Shown: positions 9,951 through 18,865 of the stretch, in pieces
Layout of the letters: each line of letters starts with the position of its first letter
How positions within the stretch are numbered: the stretch's first letter is position 1
Assembly: GCF_015291645.1 (NCBI RefSeq)
Contig: NZ_CP030055.1
Span: 372,001-436,000 of the forward strand
Length of the DNA: 64,000 nucleotides
DNA from: Bradyrhizobium sp. CCBAU 53340
GTDB taxonomy: Bacteria > Pseudomonadota > Alphaproteobacteria > Rhizobiales > Xanthobacteraceae
Direction of reading: 5' to 3'
The notes under the pieces: model-generated
The model's input: the letters and a program-made list of their open reading frames with translations, nothing else
Told to the model about the DNA's origin: nothing
Databases searched by the model: none
Translations under genes and position numbers: made by a program

Positions 9951-11480
9951 CTACTTCTTCGCGTAAATGTCCTTGTACGTATCGCGCAAAATATTCTTCT
10001 GCACCTTGCCCATCGTGTTGCGCGGCAGTTCGTCGACCACGAACACGCGCTTGGGCATCTTGAATTTGGCGAGGCGGCCGTCGAGTGCCTTCAGCACCGA
10101 GGCTTCGTTGACATCGGCGCCCTTGTTGCAGACGAGCACTGCAGTGACGCCTTCGCCGAAATCGGCATGGGGTACGCCGATCACGGCGGATTCGACCACG
10201 CCCGGCATGGCGTCGATCTCGCTCTCGATTTCCTTGGGGTAGACGTTGAAGCCGCCGGAGATGACGAGATCCTTGCCGCGGCCGAGAATGTGCACGTAGC
10301 CCTTGTCGTCGATCTTGCCGAGATCGCCGGTGATGAAGAAGCCGTCGGGCCGGAATTCCGACTTGGTCTTCTCCGGCATGCGCCAATAGCCCTTGAACAC
10401 GTTCGGGCCCTTGACCTCGATCATGCCGATTTCTTCGCGCGGGAGCTCCTTGCCGGTCTCGGGCTCTGTCACGCGCACGGACACGCCGGGGAGCGGGAAG
10501 CCGACCGCGCCGGGCACGCGCTCGCCGTCATAGGGGTTCGACGTGTTCATGTTGGTCTCGGTCATGCCGTAGCGCTCGAGCACGGCATGGCCCGTGCGCG
10601 CCGACCATTCGCGATGAGTCTCGGCCAGCAGCGGAGCCGAACCGGAGATGAACAGCCGCATATGCTTGGTGGTCTCGCGCGACAGCGCAGGGTTCTGGAG
10701 CAAGCGCGTATAGAACGTCGGCACGCCCATCAGCACGGTAGCGCGCGCCATCAGCTTGATGATGAGATCGGGGTCGAGCTTCGGCAGGAAGATCATCGAC
10801 GCGCGCGAGAACAGCGTGACGTTGGTCGCCACGAACAGGCCATGGGTATGGTAGATCGGCAGGGCGTGGATCAGCACGTCCTTGTCAGTGAAGCGCCAGT
10901 AGCCGACCAGCGAGAGCGAGTTAGACGCGAGATTGTCGTGGGTCAGCATCGCGCCCTTGGAGCGGCCGGTGGTGCCCGAGGTGTAGAGGATGGCGGCGAG
11001 ATCATCGCTCGCGCGCGGGACCGTCGTGAACTCGGTGCTGGCCTTGCCGGCGGCCTCGGTCAGCGATCCCTTGCCGTCCGCTCCGAGCGTCTCGACCTTG
11101 GCCTTCACCTTGGCGGCGATCGGGGTGAGGCCTTCGGCCTTGGAGGGATCGCAGACCACCAGCGACGGCTCGGCATCGCCGATGAAGTAGTCGAGCTCGT
11201 TCAGCGTATAGGCGGTGTTGAGCGGCAGATAGACCGCACCGGCCCTGACAGTGCCGAGATACAGCACGATGTTGGCGACGGATTTCTCCACCTGCACCGC
11301 GACGCGATCGCCGGGCTTCACGCCGCGCGCGACCAGCACATTCGCCATCTGGCCGGCCCGCGCAATCAGATCGCCATAGCTGATCCGGGCGCCGTCCTGC
11401 GTCTCGATTGCAAGCCGCTTGGGATCGTCGAGGCCGTCGAACAGGCGGGAAAACAGGTTGGCGTTGGCTGCGTGGTTCAT
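9951..11480 (-). CDS. matB: malonyl-CoA synthetase (acyl-CoA synthetase family)
   Basis: A 509-residue ANL-superfamily enzyme that activates malonate to malonyl-CoA via an acyl-adenylate. Motifs: P-loop LYTSGTTGRSKG, YGMTETNMN, hinge GFFITGDLGKID and catalytic Lys near the end in PRNTMGKVQK. The closest family by overall wording is rhizobial MatB (RLFDGLDDPKRLAIET near the N-terminus). The ATG at 11480 has a GAGG ribosome site nine bases upstream; an earlier in-frame start at 11510 is not needed. No matA (decarboxylase) or matC (transporter) is adjacent, so malonate supply is not explained here. Naming as MatB rather than another acyl-CoA synthetase is an inference. Confidence 0.85.
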   Translation of the reverse strand: MNHAANANLFSRLFDGLDDPKRLAIETQDGARISYGDLIARAGQMANVLVARGVKPGDRVAVQVEKSVANIVLYLGTVRAGAVYLPLNTAYTLNELDYFIGDAEPSLVVCDPSKAEGLTPIAAKVKAKVETLGADGKGSLTEAAGKASTEFTTVPRASDDLAAILYTSGTTGRSKGAMLTHDNLASNSLSLVGYWRFTDKDVLIHALPIYHTHGLFVATNVTLFSRASMIFLPKLDPDLIIKLMARATVLMGVPTFYTRLLQNPALSRETTKHMRLFISGSAPLLAETHREWSARTGHAVLERYGMTETNMNTSNPYDGERVPGAVGFPLPGVSVRVTEPETGKELPREEIGMIEVKGPNVFKGYWRMPEKTKSEFRPDGFFITGDLGKIDDKGYVHILGRGKDLVISGGFNVYPKEIESEIDAMPGVVESAVIGVPHADFGEGVTAVLVCNKGADVNEASVLKALDGRLAKFKMPKRVFVVDELPRNTMGKVQKNILRDTYKDIYAKK

Positions 11481-11575
11481 GCAAGATTTCCTCGACCGCA
11501 AGACTGACAAGGCCGGTCAAAACCGAGGGCTGGATTAGCAAAAACCGCCCCGAAGAAGCAACGGAGACAGTTGGC

Positions 11576-12337
11576 ATGGCAAAAAACGGGAAACGCGTGG
11601 CGTGGGTCACGGGCGGCGGCAGCGGGATCGGGGAGGCCGGCGCGGAGGCGTTAGCTGCCGACGGCTGGACGGTGGTGGTCTCCGGGCGGCGCAGGGACGC
11701 CCTGGATACCGCGGTTGTGAAGATCACCAGGGCGGGCGGATCGGCTGAAGCCATTGCGCTGGACGTGTCGGATGCGGCCGAGGCCCAGAAGGCGGCCGAT
11801 CAGATCGTCGCGAGGCACGGCCGCATCGACCTGCTCGTGAACAATGCCGGCATCAATGTCCCGAAGCGCAGCTGGAACGACATGGAACTGGACGGCTGGG
11901 ACAAGCTGGTCCAGGTCAACCTCAACGGCGTGCTCTATTGCATGCGCGCGGTGCTGCCGACGATGCGCAAGCAGCAGGACGGCTCGATCATCAACGTCTC
12001 GTCCTGGGCCGGCCGCCACGTCTCGAAGATGCCGGGCCCGGCCTACACCACCACCAAGCATGCGGTGCTGGCGCTGACCCATTCCTTCAACATGGACGAA
12101 TGCGTCAACGGCTTGCGCGCCTGCTGCCTGATGCCGGGCGAAGTGGCGACACCGATCCTGAAGCTGCGCCCCGTGGTGCCGAGCGAAGAAGAGCAGGCCA
12201 AGATGCTGCAGCCCGAAGATCTGGGGCGCACCATCGCGTTCATCGCGAGCATGCCGGCGCGGGTCTGCATCAACGAGCTCCTGATCAGCCCGACGCATAA
12301 CCGCGGCTTCATCCAGACGCCGAACAACAGGGATTGA
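11576..12337 (+). CDS. SDR family NAD(P)-dependent oxidoreductase
   Basis: A 253-residue short-chain dehydrogenase with cofactor motif TGGGSGIG near residue 12, NNAG near 86, catalytic Ser in INVSSWAG and the Tyr/Lys pair in AYTTTKHA. The C-terminal region (LISPTHNRGFIQTPNN) is of the kind found in uncharacterised SDRs. Substrate unknown. Start ATG at 11576 follows ACGGAGAC; the frame extends upstream into the divergent matB leader but the Rossmann fold begins at this ATG. It is divergent from matB with about 95 bp between starts, so a shared regulatory region is possible. Confidence 0.88.
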   Translation: MAKNGKRVAWVTGGGSGIGEAGAEALAADGWTVVVSGRRRDALDTAVVKITRAGGSAEAIALDVSDAAEAQKAADQIVARHGRIDLLVNNAGINVPKRSWNDMELDGWDKLVQVNLNGVLYCMRAVLPTMRKQQDGSIINVSSWAGRHVSKMPGPAYTTTKHAVLALTHSFNMDECVNGLRACCLMPGEVATPILKLRPVVPSEEEQAKMLQPEDLGRTIAFIASMPARVCINELLISPTHNRGFIQTPNNRD

Positions 12338-12366
12338 GGCGGGCACACTGCCGCAACGGGCACACC

Positions 12367-12460
12367 GCCGTAGGGTGGGCAAAGGCGCGAAGCGCCGTGC
12401 CCACCATCTCTCTCCGCATTTGCGTTTGGTGGGCACGCTGCGCTTTGCCCACCCTACGGC
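12367..12460. repeat. dispersed inverted repeat, family A copy 1
   Basis: Terminal arms GTAGGGTGGGCAAAG and CTTTGCCCACCCTAC, with inner GTGCCCACC/GGTGGGCAC arms. Four more copies lie at 17.5, 20.8, 21.1 and 54.9 kb. It fills much of the 336-bp gap between the SDR gene and the fasciclin gene; the remainder (12461-12673) shows nothing beyond the fasciclin leader. Confidence 0.85.
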
Positions 12461-12673
12461 GCCATTTGCTTGGCACGCGGTCGCCACACGGATGCGCCGC
12501 CCCATAGTTTCACGCATCACAAAGAATTTTTGTTCGAAACCGCCCCGCAAACCCTCCCGTAGTTCGGTCCAACGACGGCGCTGCTGCTTCACGCCAAGAG
12601 GTCGCAAGCACCGTTGTTGCCCCAACGCAAACGCCGGCGAATTGCCGGTCACCATTCAATCGGGAGTTTCTCC

Positions 12674-13228
12674 ATGTCGAAACGCATTGCCTATCTCACT
12701 GCTGCTGCCTTCAGCGCGCTGGCCATCACCGCGACCGTCATCGCGCCCGCGCGCGCCGAGGAAAAGACCGTCATGGTCGGCGGCGCCGCGATGTTCCCCT
12801 CGAAGAACATCGTCCAGAACGCCGTCAATTCGAAGGATCACACCACGCTGGTTGCGGCGGTGAAGGCGGCCGGCCTGGTGCCGACGCTGGAAGGCAAGGG
12901 TCCGTTCACGGTGTTCGCGCCGACCAACGCCGCCTTCGGCAAGCTGCCGGCCGGCACCGTCGACACCCTGGTCAAGCCGGAGAACAAGGCGACCCTGACC
13001 AAGATCCTCACCTACCATGTCGTCGCCGGCAAGCTCGAGGCCTCCGACCTCACCGACGGCAAGAAGCTCAAGACTGTCGAGGGTGAGGAACTGACCGTGA
13101 AGAAGCAGGACGGCAAGGTCTGGATCGTCGACGCCAAGGGCGGCACCTCGATGGTGACGATCTCTAACGTCAACCAGTCCAACGGCGTGATCCATGTGGT
13201 CGACACCGTGCTGATGCCGGCGACGTAA
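12674..13228 (+). CDS. fasciclin domain-containing secreted protein
   Basis: A 184-residue protein with a signal peptide (MSKRIAYLTAAAFSALAITATVIAPARA, cleavage after ARA) and one fasciclin (FAS1) domain, seen in TLVAAVKAAGLVPTLEGKGPFTVFAPTNAAF and the second conserved box LTYHVVAGK and GVIHVVDTVLMP. Such periplasmic or cell-surface proteins mediate adhesion or stress responses in rhizobia; the specific role is unknown. The ATG at 12674 has a GGGAG site eight bases upstream. A strong terminator follows at 13275. Confidence 0.93.
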   Translation: MSKRIAYLTAAAFSALAITATVIAPARAEEKTVMVGGAAMFPSKNIVQNAVNSKDHTTLVAAVKAAGLVPTLEGKGPFTVFAPTNAAFGKLPAGTVDTLVKPENKATLTKILTYHVVAGKLEASDLTDGKKLKTVEGEELTVKKQDGKVWIVDAKGGTSMVTISNVNQSNGVIHVVDTVLMPAT

Positions 13229-13274
13229 CACCACGCATCCCCGTTTCATCCCCCCGGAGGATGCGGCGAAAACG

Positions 13275-13304
13275 GCGAGCCGGGGTCACCCGGCTCGCTT
13301 TTTT
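13275..13304 (+). terminator. rho-independent terminator of the fasciclin gene
   Basis: A perfect 10-bp stem GCGAGCCGGG/CCCGGCTCGC with a 4-nt loop (GTCA) is followed by six T residues. It ends 76 bp past the stop codon. Confidence 0.93.
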
Positions 13305-13411
13305 GTGACCGCCATAGCCCAAAGGCATCGATTCGATGACCGGCGGGGCGTAACGAAAGCGGAAGCAACGGCGTATAATTATCGACACACGACGTTCAGG
13401 ACGGAACCATC

Positions 13412-14041
13412 ATGTCGAGCCTCACAGTCTCGGGCGAGCAGGTCAGCGCCATCAAAGCCAAGGTGATTCAGCCGGTCTGGGTCCGCGTCATGCACTGGAC
13501 CAACGCCGTGGCCATGATCCTGATGATCTTGTCGGGCTGGCAGATCTACAACGCCTCGCCCCTGTTCGGTTTCAGCTTCCCGCGCGAATACACGCTTGGC
13601 GGCTGGCTCGGCGGCGGCCTGCTCTGGCATTTTGCGGCGATGTGGCTGTTGATGATCAACGGCCTCGCCTATCTCGTCACGGGTTTTGCGTCCGGCCGCT
13701 TCCGGAAAAAGCTGCTGCCGATCACGCCTTCAGGCGTGCTCCGCGACGTCAGGGCGGCGCTGACCTTCAAGCTCGGCCATGACGATCTCACCGTCTACAA
13801 TTACGTCCAGCGCCTGCTCTATGCCGGCATCATCGTGGTCGGCGTGCTGATCGTGCTGTCGGGCCTCTCGATGTGGAAGCCGGTGCAGCTGCACTGGCTG
13901 GTGACACTGTTCGGCGACTATCCGACCGCCCGCTACGTCCACTTCTTCTGCATGGCCGCGATCTGCGCCTTCCTCGTCATTCACGTTCTGCTTGCGCTGC
14001 TTGTGCCGAAGAGCCTGCGCGCCATGATCATCGGCCGTTGA
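13412..14041 (+). CDS. cytochrome b/b6 domain membrane protein, partner of the molybdoenzyme
   Basis: A 209-residue di-haem cytochrome b561-type protein with four transmembrane helices. Likely haem ligands are His in RVMHWTNA, LLWHFAAM, RYVHFFCM and VIHVLLALL, the pattern of Ni/Fe-hydrogenase and YedZ-like cytochrome b subunits. The next gene, 12 bp downstream, is a periplasmic molybdopterin oxidoreductase, so this subunit probably exchanges electrons between that enzyme and the quinone pool. It is longer and more haem-ligand-rich than MsrQ/YedZ, so it is named by domain only. Confidence 0.87.
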   Translation: MSSLTVSGEQVSAIKAKVIQPVWVRVMHWTNAVAMILMILSGWQIYNASPLFGFSFPREYTLGGWLGGGLLWHFAAMWLLMINGLAYLVTGFASGRFRKKLLPITPSGVLRDVRAALTFKLGHDDLTVYNYVQRLLYAGIIVVGVLIVLSGLSMWKPVQLHWLVTLFGDYPTARYVHFFCMAAICAFLVIHVLLALLVPKSLRAMIIGR

Positions 14042-14053
14042 GGGAGAACAGAT

Positions 14054-14836
14054 ATGGCAAAGCGTTCATTCCTGATCCCCGGCGTCGACAAGCGGCTGCT
14101 GATCAAGGACTCCCTCAAGACGATGCCTGATCTAACCCGCCGCCGCTTCATTGCGGGCGGCGCGAGTCTCGGCGCGCTGACGCTGCTCACCGGCTGCGAC
14201 GTGGTCGATTCGTCCTCGGCCGAGGAAATGCTGAAAAGCGTGTCGAAATTCAACGACGCCGTGCAGGCCTTCATCTTCAACCCCGACGCGCTCGCGCCGA
14301 CTTTCCCCGAGAGCGCGATTACAAAACCGTTCCCGTTCAACGCCTATTACGATCTCGACGACGCACCCGATGTCGATGGCAGAGATTGGAAGCTCGAGGT
14401 GCGCGGCCTGGTCGACAACAAAAAATCGTGGACGTTGGACGAGCTCTACAAGCTGCCGCAGGTCACGCAAATCACCCGCCACATCTGCGTCGAAGGCTGG
14501 AGCGCGATCGGCAGCTGGACTGGCACGCCCTTGCGCGATTTCCTGAAACTTATTGGCGCCGACATGCGCGCCAAATACGTCTGGTTCCAGTGCGCCGACA
14601 AGGACGGCTACAATTCACCGCTCGACATGCGCACCGCGCTGCATCCGCAGACGCAGATGACGTTCAAATACGCCAACGAGATCCTGCCGCGCGCCTACGG
14701 CTTCCCGATGAAGATCCGCGTGCCGACGAAGCTCGGCTTCAAGAACCCGAAATACGTGGTCTCAATGGAAGTCACCAACGACTACAAGGGCGGTTATTGG
14801 GAAGACCAGGGGTATAATTCGTTTAGTGGGAGCTGA
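14054..14836 (+). CDS. periplasmic molybdopterin-dependent oxidoreductase (sulfite oxidase/MsrP fold), Tat substrate
   Basis: A 260-residue protein with a twin-arginine leader (TRRRFIAG around residue 28) whose hydrophobic core ends in a lipobox-like LLTGC, so it may be a Tat-exported lipoprotein. The sulfite-oxidase core carries the Mo-ligand cysteine in RHICVEGWSAIGSWTG, a pterin-binding pattern (LRDFLKLIGAD) and a C-terminal KNPKYVVSMEVTNDY. It forms a two-gene unit with the upstream cytochrome b. The substrate may be an oxidised or reduced sulfur compound or another oxo-acceptor; this is not decided by sequence. It differs from MsrP by its short length and the lipobox. Confidence 0.88.
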   Translation: MAKRSFLIPGVDKRLLIKDSLKTMPDLTRRRFIAGGASLGALTLLTGCDVVDSSSAEEMLKSVSKFNDAVQAFIFNPDALAPTFPESAITKPFPFNAYYDLDDAPDVDGRDWKLEVRGLVDNKKSWTLDELYKLPQVTQITRHICVEGWSAIGSWTGTPLRDFLKLIGADMRAKYVWFQCADKDGYNSPLDMRTALHPQTQMTFKYANEILPRAYGFPMKIRVPTKLGFKNPKYVVSMEVTNDYKGGYWEDQGYNSFSGS

Positions 14837-14843
14837 ACTCTCT

Positions 14844-14970
14844 GTCGTCCCGGCGAAGGCCGGGACCCATAACCACAGGGTCGAGTTTGGCGAAGACTTG
14901 CAGTTCGGTACGCCCACCTTTCGCATCGATAGATCACGCGGTATGGGGTCCCGGCCTTCGCCGGGACAAC
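14844..14970. repeat. dispersed inverted repeat, family B copy 1
   Basis: Terminal arms GTCGTCCCGGCGAAGGCCGGGACCC and GGGTCCCGGCCTTCGCCGGGACAAC enclose a centre with TTTGGCGAAGAC. Four further copies lie at 21.0, 33.5, 37.7 and 41.6 kb. It sits between two convergent genes. Confidence 0.87.
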
Positions 14971-14975
14971 ACCGT

Positions 14976-16169
14976 CTATGCCGAACCTTTCGGCCCCACC
15001 TTCCGCTGGCACAGCGCCAGCACCGCACCCAGCGCCAGCAGCGCCGCCGACACATTCAGTGCGTAGCTCAGGCTTCCCAGCGCATCGGTGATCGCGCCGA
15101 CCACGATCGGGCCCAGCGTCTGGCCGACGCCGAACGAGATCGTCATCGCCGCGATCGCGGTCGGCCACATCTGCGGCGGATAGTTGAAGCGCACGAAGGC
15201 GGTGGTCGAGCCGACGACGGCAAAGAAGGCGACGCCGAACACCACGGCCGAGATTCCGAGCCAGGCAGGCGAATGCCCGAGGATCGGCAAGGCCGCGCCG
15301 AACGCGTTGGTGCCGAGGATGATCGCGGTGGCAAGCCCGCCGCGGTCGAGCGCGAGCACGCCGCGCCAGGCCCAGGGCGTCACGAACGCGGACAGGCCGA
15401 TCAGGCCCCAGAACACGGCTTGCGCTGCAGCCCCGCCGCCGCCATCGCGGACATAGGCGATCATGAAGGTCATGTAGGCGATGTAGCCGGCGCCGAACAG
15501 GAAGTAGGCGGCGAGATAGATCAGCACGGGAAGCACAGCGAAGCTGGCGTGGCTGCCTTCGGAAAAGCGCGCTGTGCTCTCGATCCGCACCGTAAACAGC
15601 GGCACGGTCATTGCGACCGACAGCAGCGTCATCGCCCACCATACGATCCACCACGAGCCCGGGCCGAAATGCTGCAACGTGAACGGGGCGATCAGGCCTG
15701 AGGCGAGAATGCCGATGCCGGGCCCGGCATAGAACAGGCTGAGCAGGAAATTGGCCCGCAAGGGCTGCGACTGCGCGATGGTCGCGGCCAGCGCGCCGCC
15801 GGCGACGAAGCCGGCGGCGGCCCCGAGGCCGAGCACGAGCCGGGCGAGGCTCAGCGCGATGAAATTCCCTGTCAGCGCGCAGGTGGCGAGCGCGGCGACG
15901 CAGGCCACGGTTCCGCCGCGGATCGCCGCCGACCAGCCGACGCGCTGGATCAGCCGGGACGCCGCAAGCGCGCCGACGAGGTAGCCGACGGCGTTGATGG
16001 TGTTCATGAAACCGGCCGCCGAGTAGGACCAGCCGAGGTCCTCCCGCATGTCGGGCAGCACCAGCGCATAGGCAAAACGGCCGATGCCGAGCCCGACGGT
16101 TGCGGCCAGCGACAGGGTCAGAATCAGCCGCGCGGGATGCGCGACTTGTGGGCGGTCAGGTGCGAGCAA
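14976..16169 (-). CDS. YbfB/YjiJ family MFS transporter
   Basis: A 397-residue transporter with 12 predicted transmembrane segments. The N-terminus LSLAATVGLGIGRFAYALVLPDMREDLGWS is the diagnostic start of YbfB/YjiJ-type permeases; AASRLIQRVGW corresponds to the loop between helices 2 and 3. Substrate unknown. The start is assigned to TTG at 16169, preceded by GGAG at a spacing of six. The same frame is open far upstream, but that part is antisense to leuB and to repeat DNA and is not coding. It is convergent with the molybdoenzyme gene and divergent from leuB. Confidence 0.85.
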   Translation of the reverse strand: MLAPDRPQVAHPARLILTLSLAATVGLGIGRFAYALVLPDMREDLGWSYSAAGFMNTINAVGYLVGALAASRLIQRVGWSAAIRGGTVACVAALATCALTGNFIALSLARLVLGLGAAAGFVAGGALAATIAQSQPLRANFLLSLFYAGPGIGILASGLIAPFTLQHFGPGSWWIVWWAMTLLSVAMTVPLFTVRIESTARFSEGSHASFAVLPVLIYLAAYFLFGAGYIAYMTFMIAYVRDGGGGAAAQAVFWGLIGLSAFVTPWAWRGVLALDRGGLATAIILGTNAFGAALPILGHSPAWLGISAVVFGVAFFAVVGSTTAFVRFNYPPQMWPTAIAAMTISFGVGQTLGPIVVGAITDALGSLSYALNVSAALLALGAVLALCQRKVGPKGSA

Positions 16170-16280
16170 GGGGTACTCCGGCCCCTGTAGTGTGGCAGGC
16201 CCCGCTCCCCTTGCACACCCGCGGCGCGGCAATGGTGTCTTGCCAAGCGCGCAACGCCGCTCTAGCACTCCGGCCGAACT

Positions 16281-16383
16281 GTCATTCCGGGGCGCGCCGC
16301 TTGGCGCGAGCCCGGAATCCATACTCCCGATGGTGGTTATGGATTCCGGGCTCGCTCGCTTTGCTCGCGCCCCGGAATGACGA
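16281..16383. repeat. dispersed inverted repeat, family C copy 1
   Basis: Arms GTCATTCCGGGGCGCG and CGCGCCCCGGAATGAC with inner AGCCCGGAATCCAT/ATGGATTCCGGGCT arms. A second copy is at 62969-63073. It lies in the divergent gap between the MFS gene and leuB and ends 24 bp before the leuB start. Confidence 0.87.
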
Positions 16384-16406
16384 GGATAGGCAAGAAGGAA
16401 ACTGAT

Positions 16407-17519
16407 ATGGCGACCCACAAATTGCTGCTGCTCCCCGGCGACGGTATCGGCCCCGAGGTGATGGGCGAGGTGAAGCGGCTGATCGATTGGCTCAATTCGG
16501 CCGGGATCGCCAAATTCGAGACCGATACGGGCCTGGTCGGCGGCTCCGCCTATGACGCCCACAAGGTGTCGATCTCCGAGGGCGACATGGCCAAGGCGCT
16601 GGCCGCCGACGCCATCATCTTTGGCGCGGTCGGCGGCCCGAAGTGGGATGCCGTTCCTTACGAAGTGCGCCCCGAAGCCGGCCTGCTGCGCCTGCGCAAG
16701 GATCTCGCTTTGTTCGCCAACCTTCGTCCGGCCGTGTGCTATCCGGCGCTGGCGGACGCTTCGAGCCTGAAGCGCGAGGCGGTCGAGGGCCTCGACATCG
16801 TCATCGTGCGCGAGCTCACCGGCGGCGTCTATTTCGGCGAGCCCAAGACCATCACCGATCTCGGCAACGGCCAGAAGCGCGCCATCGATACCCAGGTCTA
16901 CGACACCTATGAGATCGAGCGCATCGGCCGCGTCGCCTTCGAGCTTGCCCGGAAGCGCAAGAACAAGGTGACGTCGATGGAGAAGCGCAACGTCATGAAG
17001 TCGGGCGTGCTCTGGAACGAGGTCATGACGGCCGTCCACAAGCGCGAATATCCTGACGTCACGCTCGAGCACCAGCTCGCTGATTCCGGCGGCATGATGC
17101 TGGTGAAGTGGCCGAAGCAGTTCGACGTCATCGTCACCGACAATCTGTTCGGCGACATGCTGTCCGACATCGCGGCGATGCTGACCGGCTCGCTCGGCAT
17201 GCTGCCCTCGGCTTCGCTCGGCGAGGTCGACGTCAAGACCAAGAAGCGCAGGGCGCTGTACGAGCCGGTGCACGGCTCGGCGCCCGACATCGCCGGCAAG
17301 GGTCTCGCCAATCCCATCGCGATGATCTCGTCCTTCGGCATGGCGCTGCGCTACTCCTTCGACATGGGCGCGCTCGCCGACAAGGTCGACCAGGCAATCG
17401 CCGCCGTGCTGGCCAGCGGTCTTCGCACCGCCGACATCAAGTCGGAAGGCACCACCGCCGCCTCGACCACGCAGATGGGCGAAGCGATCCTGAAGGAATT
17501 GCAGAAGCTGCACGCGTAA
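16407..17519 (+). CDS. leuB: 3-isopropylmalate dehydrogenase
   Basis: LeuB (370 aa) oxidatively decarboxylates 3-isopropylmalate to 2-oxoisocaproate with NAD, the third step of leucine synthesis in the cytoplasm. Motifs: [11 protein letters not shown] at the N-terminus, substrate-binding arginines in [30 protein letters not shown], and the metal/NAD region [17 protein letters not shown] followed by [14 protein letters not shown]. The ATG at 16407 has AGAAGGA eight bases before it. leuD and leuC lie 9 and 14 kb away on the other strand. Confidence 0.97.
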   Translation: MATHKLLLLPGDGIGPEVMGEVKRLIDWLNSAGIAKFETDTGLVGGSAYDAHKVSISEGDMAKALAADAIIFGAVGGPKWDAVPYEVRPEAGLLRLRKDLALFANLRPAVCYPALADASSLKREAVEGLDIVIVRELTGGVYFGEPKTITDLGNGQKRAIDTQVYDTYEIERIGRVAFELARKRKNKVTSMEKRNVMKSGVLWNEVMTAVHKREYPDVTLEHQLADSGGMMLVKWPKQFDVIVTDNLFGDMLSDIAAMLTGSLGMLPSASLGEVDVKTKKRRALYEPVHGSAPDIAGKGLANPIAMISSFGMALRYSFDMGALADKVDQAIAAVLASGLRTADIKSEGTTAASTTQMGEAILKELQKLHA

Positions 17520-17534
17520 GCGGGCACAGCTCTT

Positions 17535-17623
17535 GTAGGGTGGGCAAAGCGCAAGCGTGCCCACGACTTCGTTGCGATTAGAGAGATGGTGGGCACGGCG
17601 CGCCGCGCCTTTGCCCACCCTAC
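17535..17623. repeat. dispersed inverted repeat, family A copy 2
   Basis: GTAGGGTGGGCAAAG and CTTTGCCCACCCTAC arms with inner GCGTGCCCAC/GTGGGCAC arms, lying between leuB and the hexapeptide transferase gene. It ends 25 bp before the next start codon. Confidence 0.85.
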
Positions 17624-17648
17624 GGCACCTGTTCTTGGAGCCCGCTTC

Positions 17649-18284
17649 ATGGATACACCCCGCCCCAAGATCGCGGAAACCTTCATCCATGAGACGGTGC
17701 GCCAGCGCGAGGCGCAAATCGGGCGTCGCTGCGAGATTCTCGCCCACACACGCATCGAATATGCCTCGCTCGGCGATTACTCCTATCTCGGCGAGCATTG
17801 CGACGTCGCCGATGCCGTCATCGGCAAGTTCACCGCCATCGCCAACTCGGTGCGGATCGGCGCGCCCAATCATCCGATGGGCCGGCCATCGCAGCATCGC
17901 TTCACCTATGTCCCCGAATATTACGAGGCGAGCGCGAGCCGCGACCGCGACTTCTTCGCGGATCGCCGCGGCGATCGGGTCATCGTCGGCAATGATGTCT
18001 GGATCGGTCACGCCGCGATCCTGCTGCCGGGTGTCACCGTCGGCGATGGTGCGGTGATCGGTGCGGGCGCGGTCGTCAGCCGCGATGTCGCGCCTTATAC
18101 TGTCGTCGTCGGCGTGCCCGCGCGTGCCATCCGCAAGCGCTTCGATGACGCCGTCGCGGCAAGCCTGCAGCGGATTGCCTGGTGGGATTGGCCTGATGAG
18201 CTCATCTTCGAGCGCCTCGCCGATTTCCGCTCCGAGGCGATCGAGGAGTTTTGCCGGCGTTATGATCCAGCCGCGAACGCGTAA
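17649..18284 (+). CDS. left-handed beta-helix (hexapeptide) acyltransferase, DapH/DapD/GlmU-related
   Basis: A 211-residue protein built of imperfect hexapeptide repeats ([20 protein letters not shown]; later [20 protein letters not shown] and [12 protein letters not shown]), with a loop [19 protein letters not shown]. The overall form matches the transferase family often found with phosphonate-degradation (phn) operons, and also chloramphenicol/xenobiotic acetyltransferases. No phn gene is nearby. Catalytic His is probably in IGHAAI or APNHPMG. Start ATG at 17649; the in-frame extension upstream is repeat-derived. A strong bidirectional terminator follows directly. Confidence 0.85.
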   Translation: MDTPRPKIAETFIHETVRQREAQIGRRCEILAHTRIEYASLGDYSYLGEHCDVADAVIGKFTAIANSVRIGAPNHPMGRPSQHRFTYVPEYYEASASRDRDFFADRRGDRVIVGNDVWIGHAAILLPGVTVGDGAVIGAGAVVSRDVAPYTVVVGVPARAIRKRFDDAVAASLQRIAWWDWPDELIFERLADFRSEAIEEFCRRYDPAANA

Positions 18285-18287
18285 ACA

Positions 18288-18315
18288 AAAAGGCCGGGCG
18301 TGAGCCCGGCCTTTT
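18288..18315. terminator. bidirectional rho-independent terminator
   Basis: A 12-bp stem (AAAAGGCCGGGC/GCCCGGCCTTTT) with a 4-nt loop GTGA. The A-run and T-run on the two sides serve the rightward transferase gene and the leftward small secreted protein gene. Confidence 0.92.
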
Positions 18316-18332
18316 GATTCGGTCGCATCCGC

Positions 18333-18710
18333 TCAGTACAGCGGGAAATTCTGCGGATAGCCGCCGACATCGGCCGGGGTCGCCAGCGGCTGACGGTCGA
18401 TCGGGCGGTTGAGGTTTTCGCGGGCGAAGGACGGATAGCCCACGGCCGGCGGGAAGGCGTAGTCGGTGAACTTGCGGTCGCCCGGATTGACCTCGGTGCC
18501 GCCGTCGAGCCAGGAGCGCTTGCTCACGTAGATGCGGGTGCGGCCCTGCTGGTAGACGGCATTGGGGCCGCTCGGACCGTAGACAGGCCGGCCGCGATCG
18601 TCATAGCGCTTGGTCCTGGTGTCGGCCGAAGCCGGCGCAGCGAAGGCCACAGCGACAACAGCGCCAGCCGCAAGCCAGGCCGCCAGTTTGGCAGAGAAAT
18701 TCGAGCTCAT
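18333..18710 (-). CDS. small secreted hypothetical protein
   Basis: A 125-residue protein with a signal peptide (hydrophobic stretch about residues 9-25, likely cleavage after APASA) and a mature part rich in Pro, Tyr and Arg (RGRPVYGPSGPNAVYQQGRTRIYVSKRSW). No catalytic motif is visible. The ATG at 18710 has AAGGGG eight bases upstream, better than the earlier start at 18749. Probably a periplasmic or envelope protein of narrow distribution; function not recognised. Confidence 0.75.
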   Translation of the reverse strand: MSSNFSAKLAAWLAAGAVVAVAFAAPASADTRTKRYDDRGRPVYGPSGPNAVYQQGRTRIYVSKRSWLDGGTEVNPGDRKFTDYAFPPAVGYPSFARENLNRPIDRQPLATPADVGGYPQNFPLY

Positions 18711-18865
18711 CACGTCCCCTTCAGGCGGCAAGCCGCCAGTCGATTTCACCCCATACTAGCCCGTCCGGGGTAGCCGCAACTAGGTCTATTGGGTCACACC
18801 AAGGCGGATAATCATGCCCGCCGGCAAAAGTTGCATGCAAACCAGCCACTTGGGCTTGATGCGCC

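Noticed and set aside
14976..18011. Very long (about 1,000-codon) leftward frame
   Set aside because: Only the left part (to 16169) codes, for the MFS transporter. The rest is antisense to leuB and the hexapeptide transferase and crosses a repeat; it stays open because of high GC.
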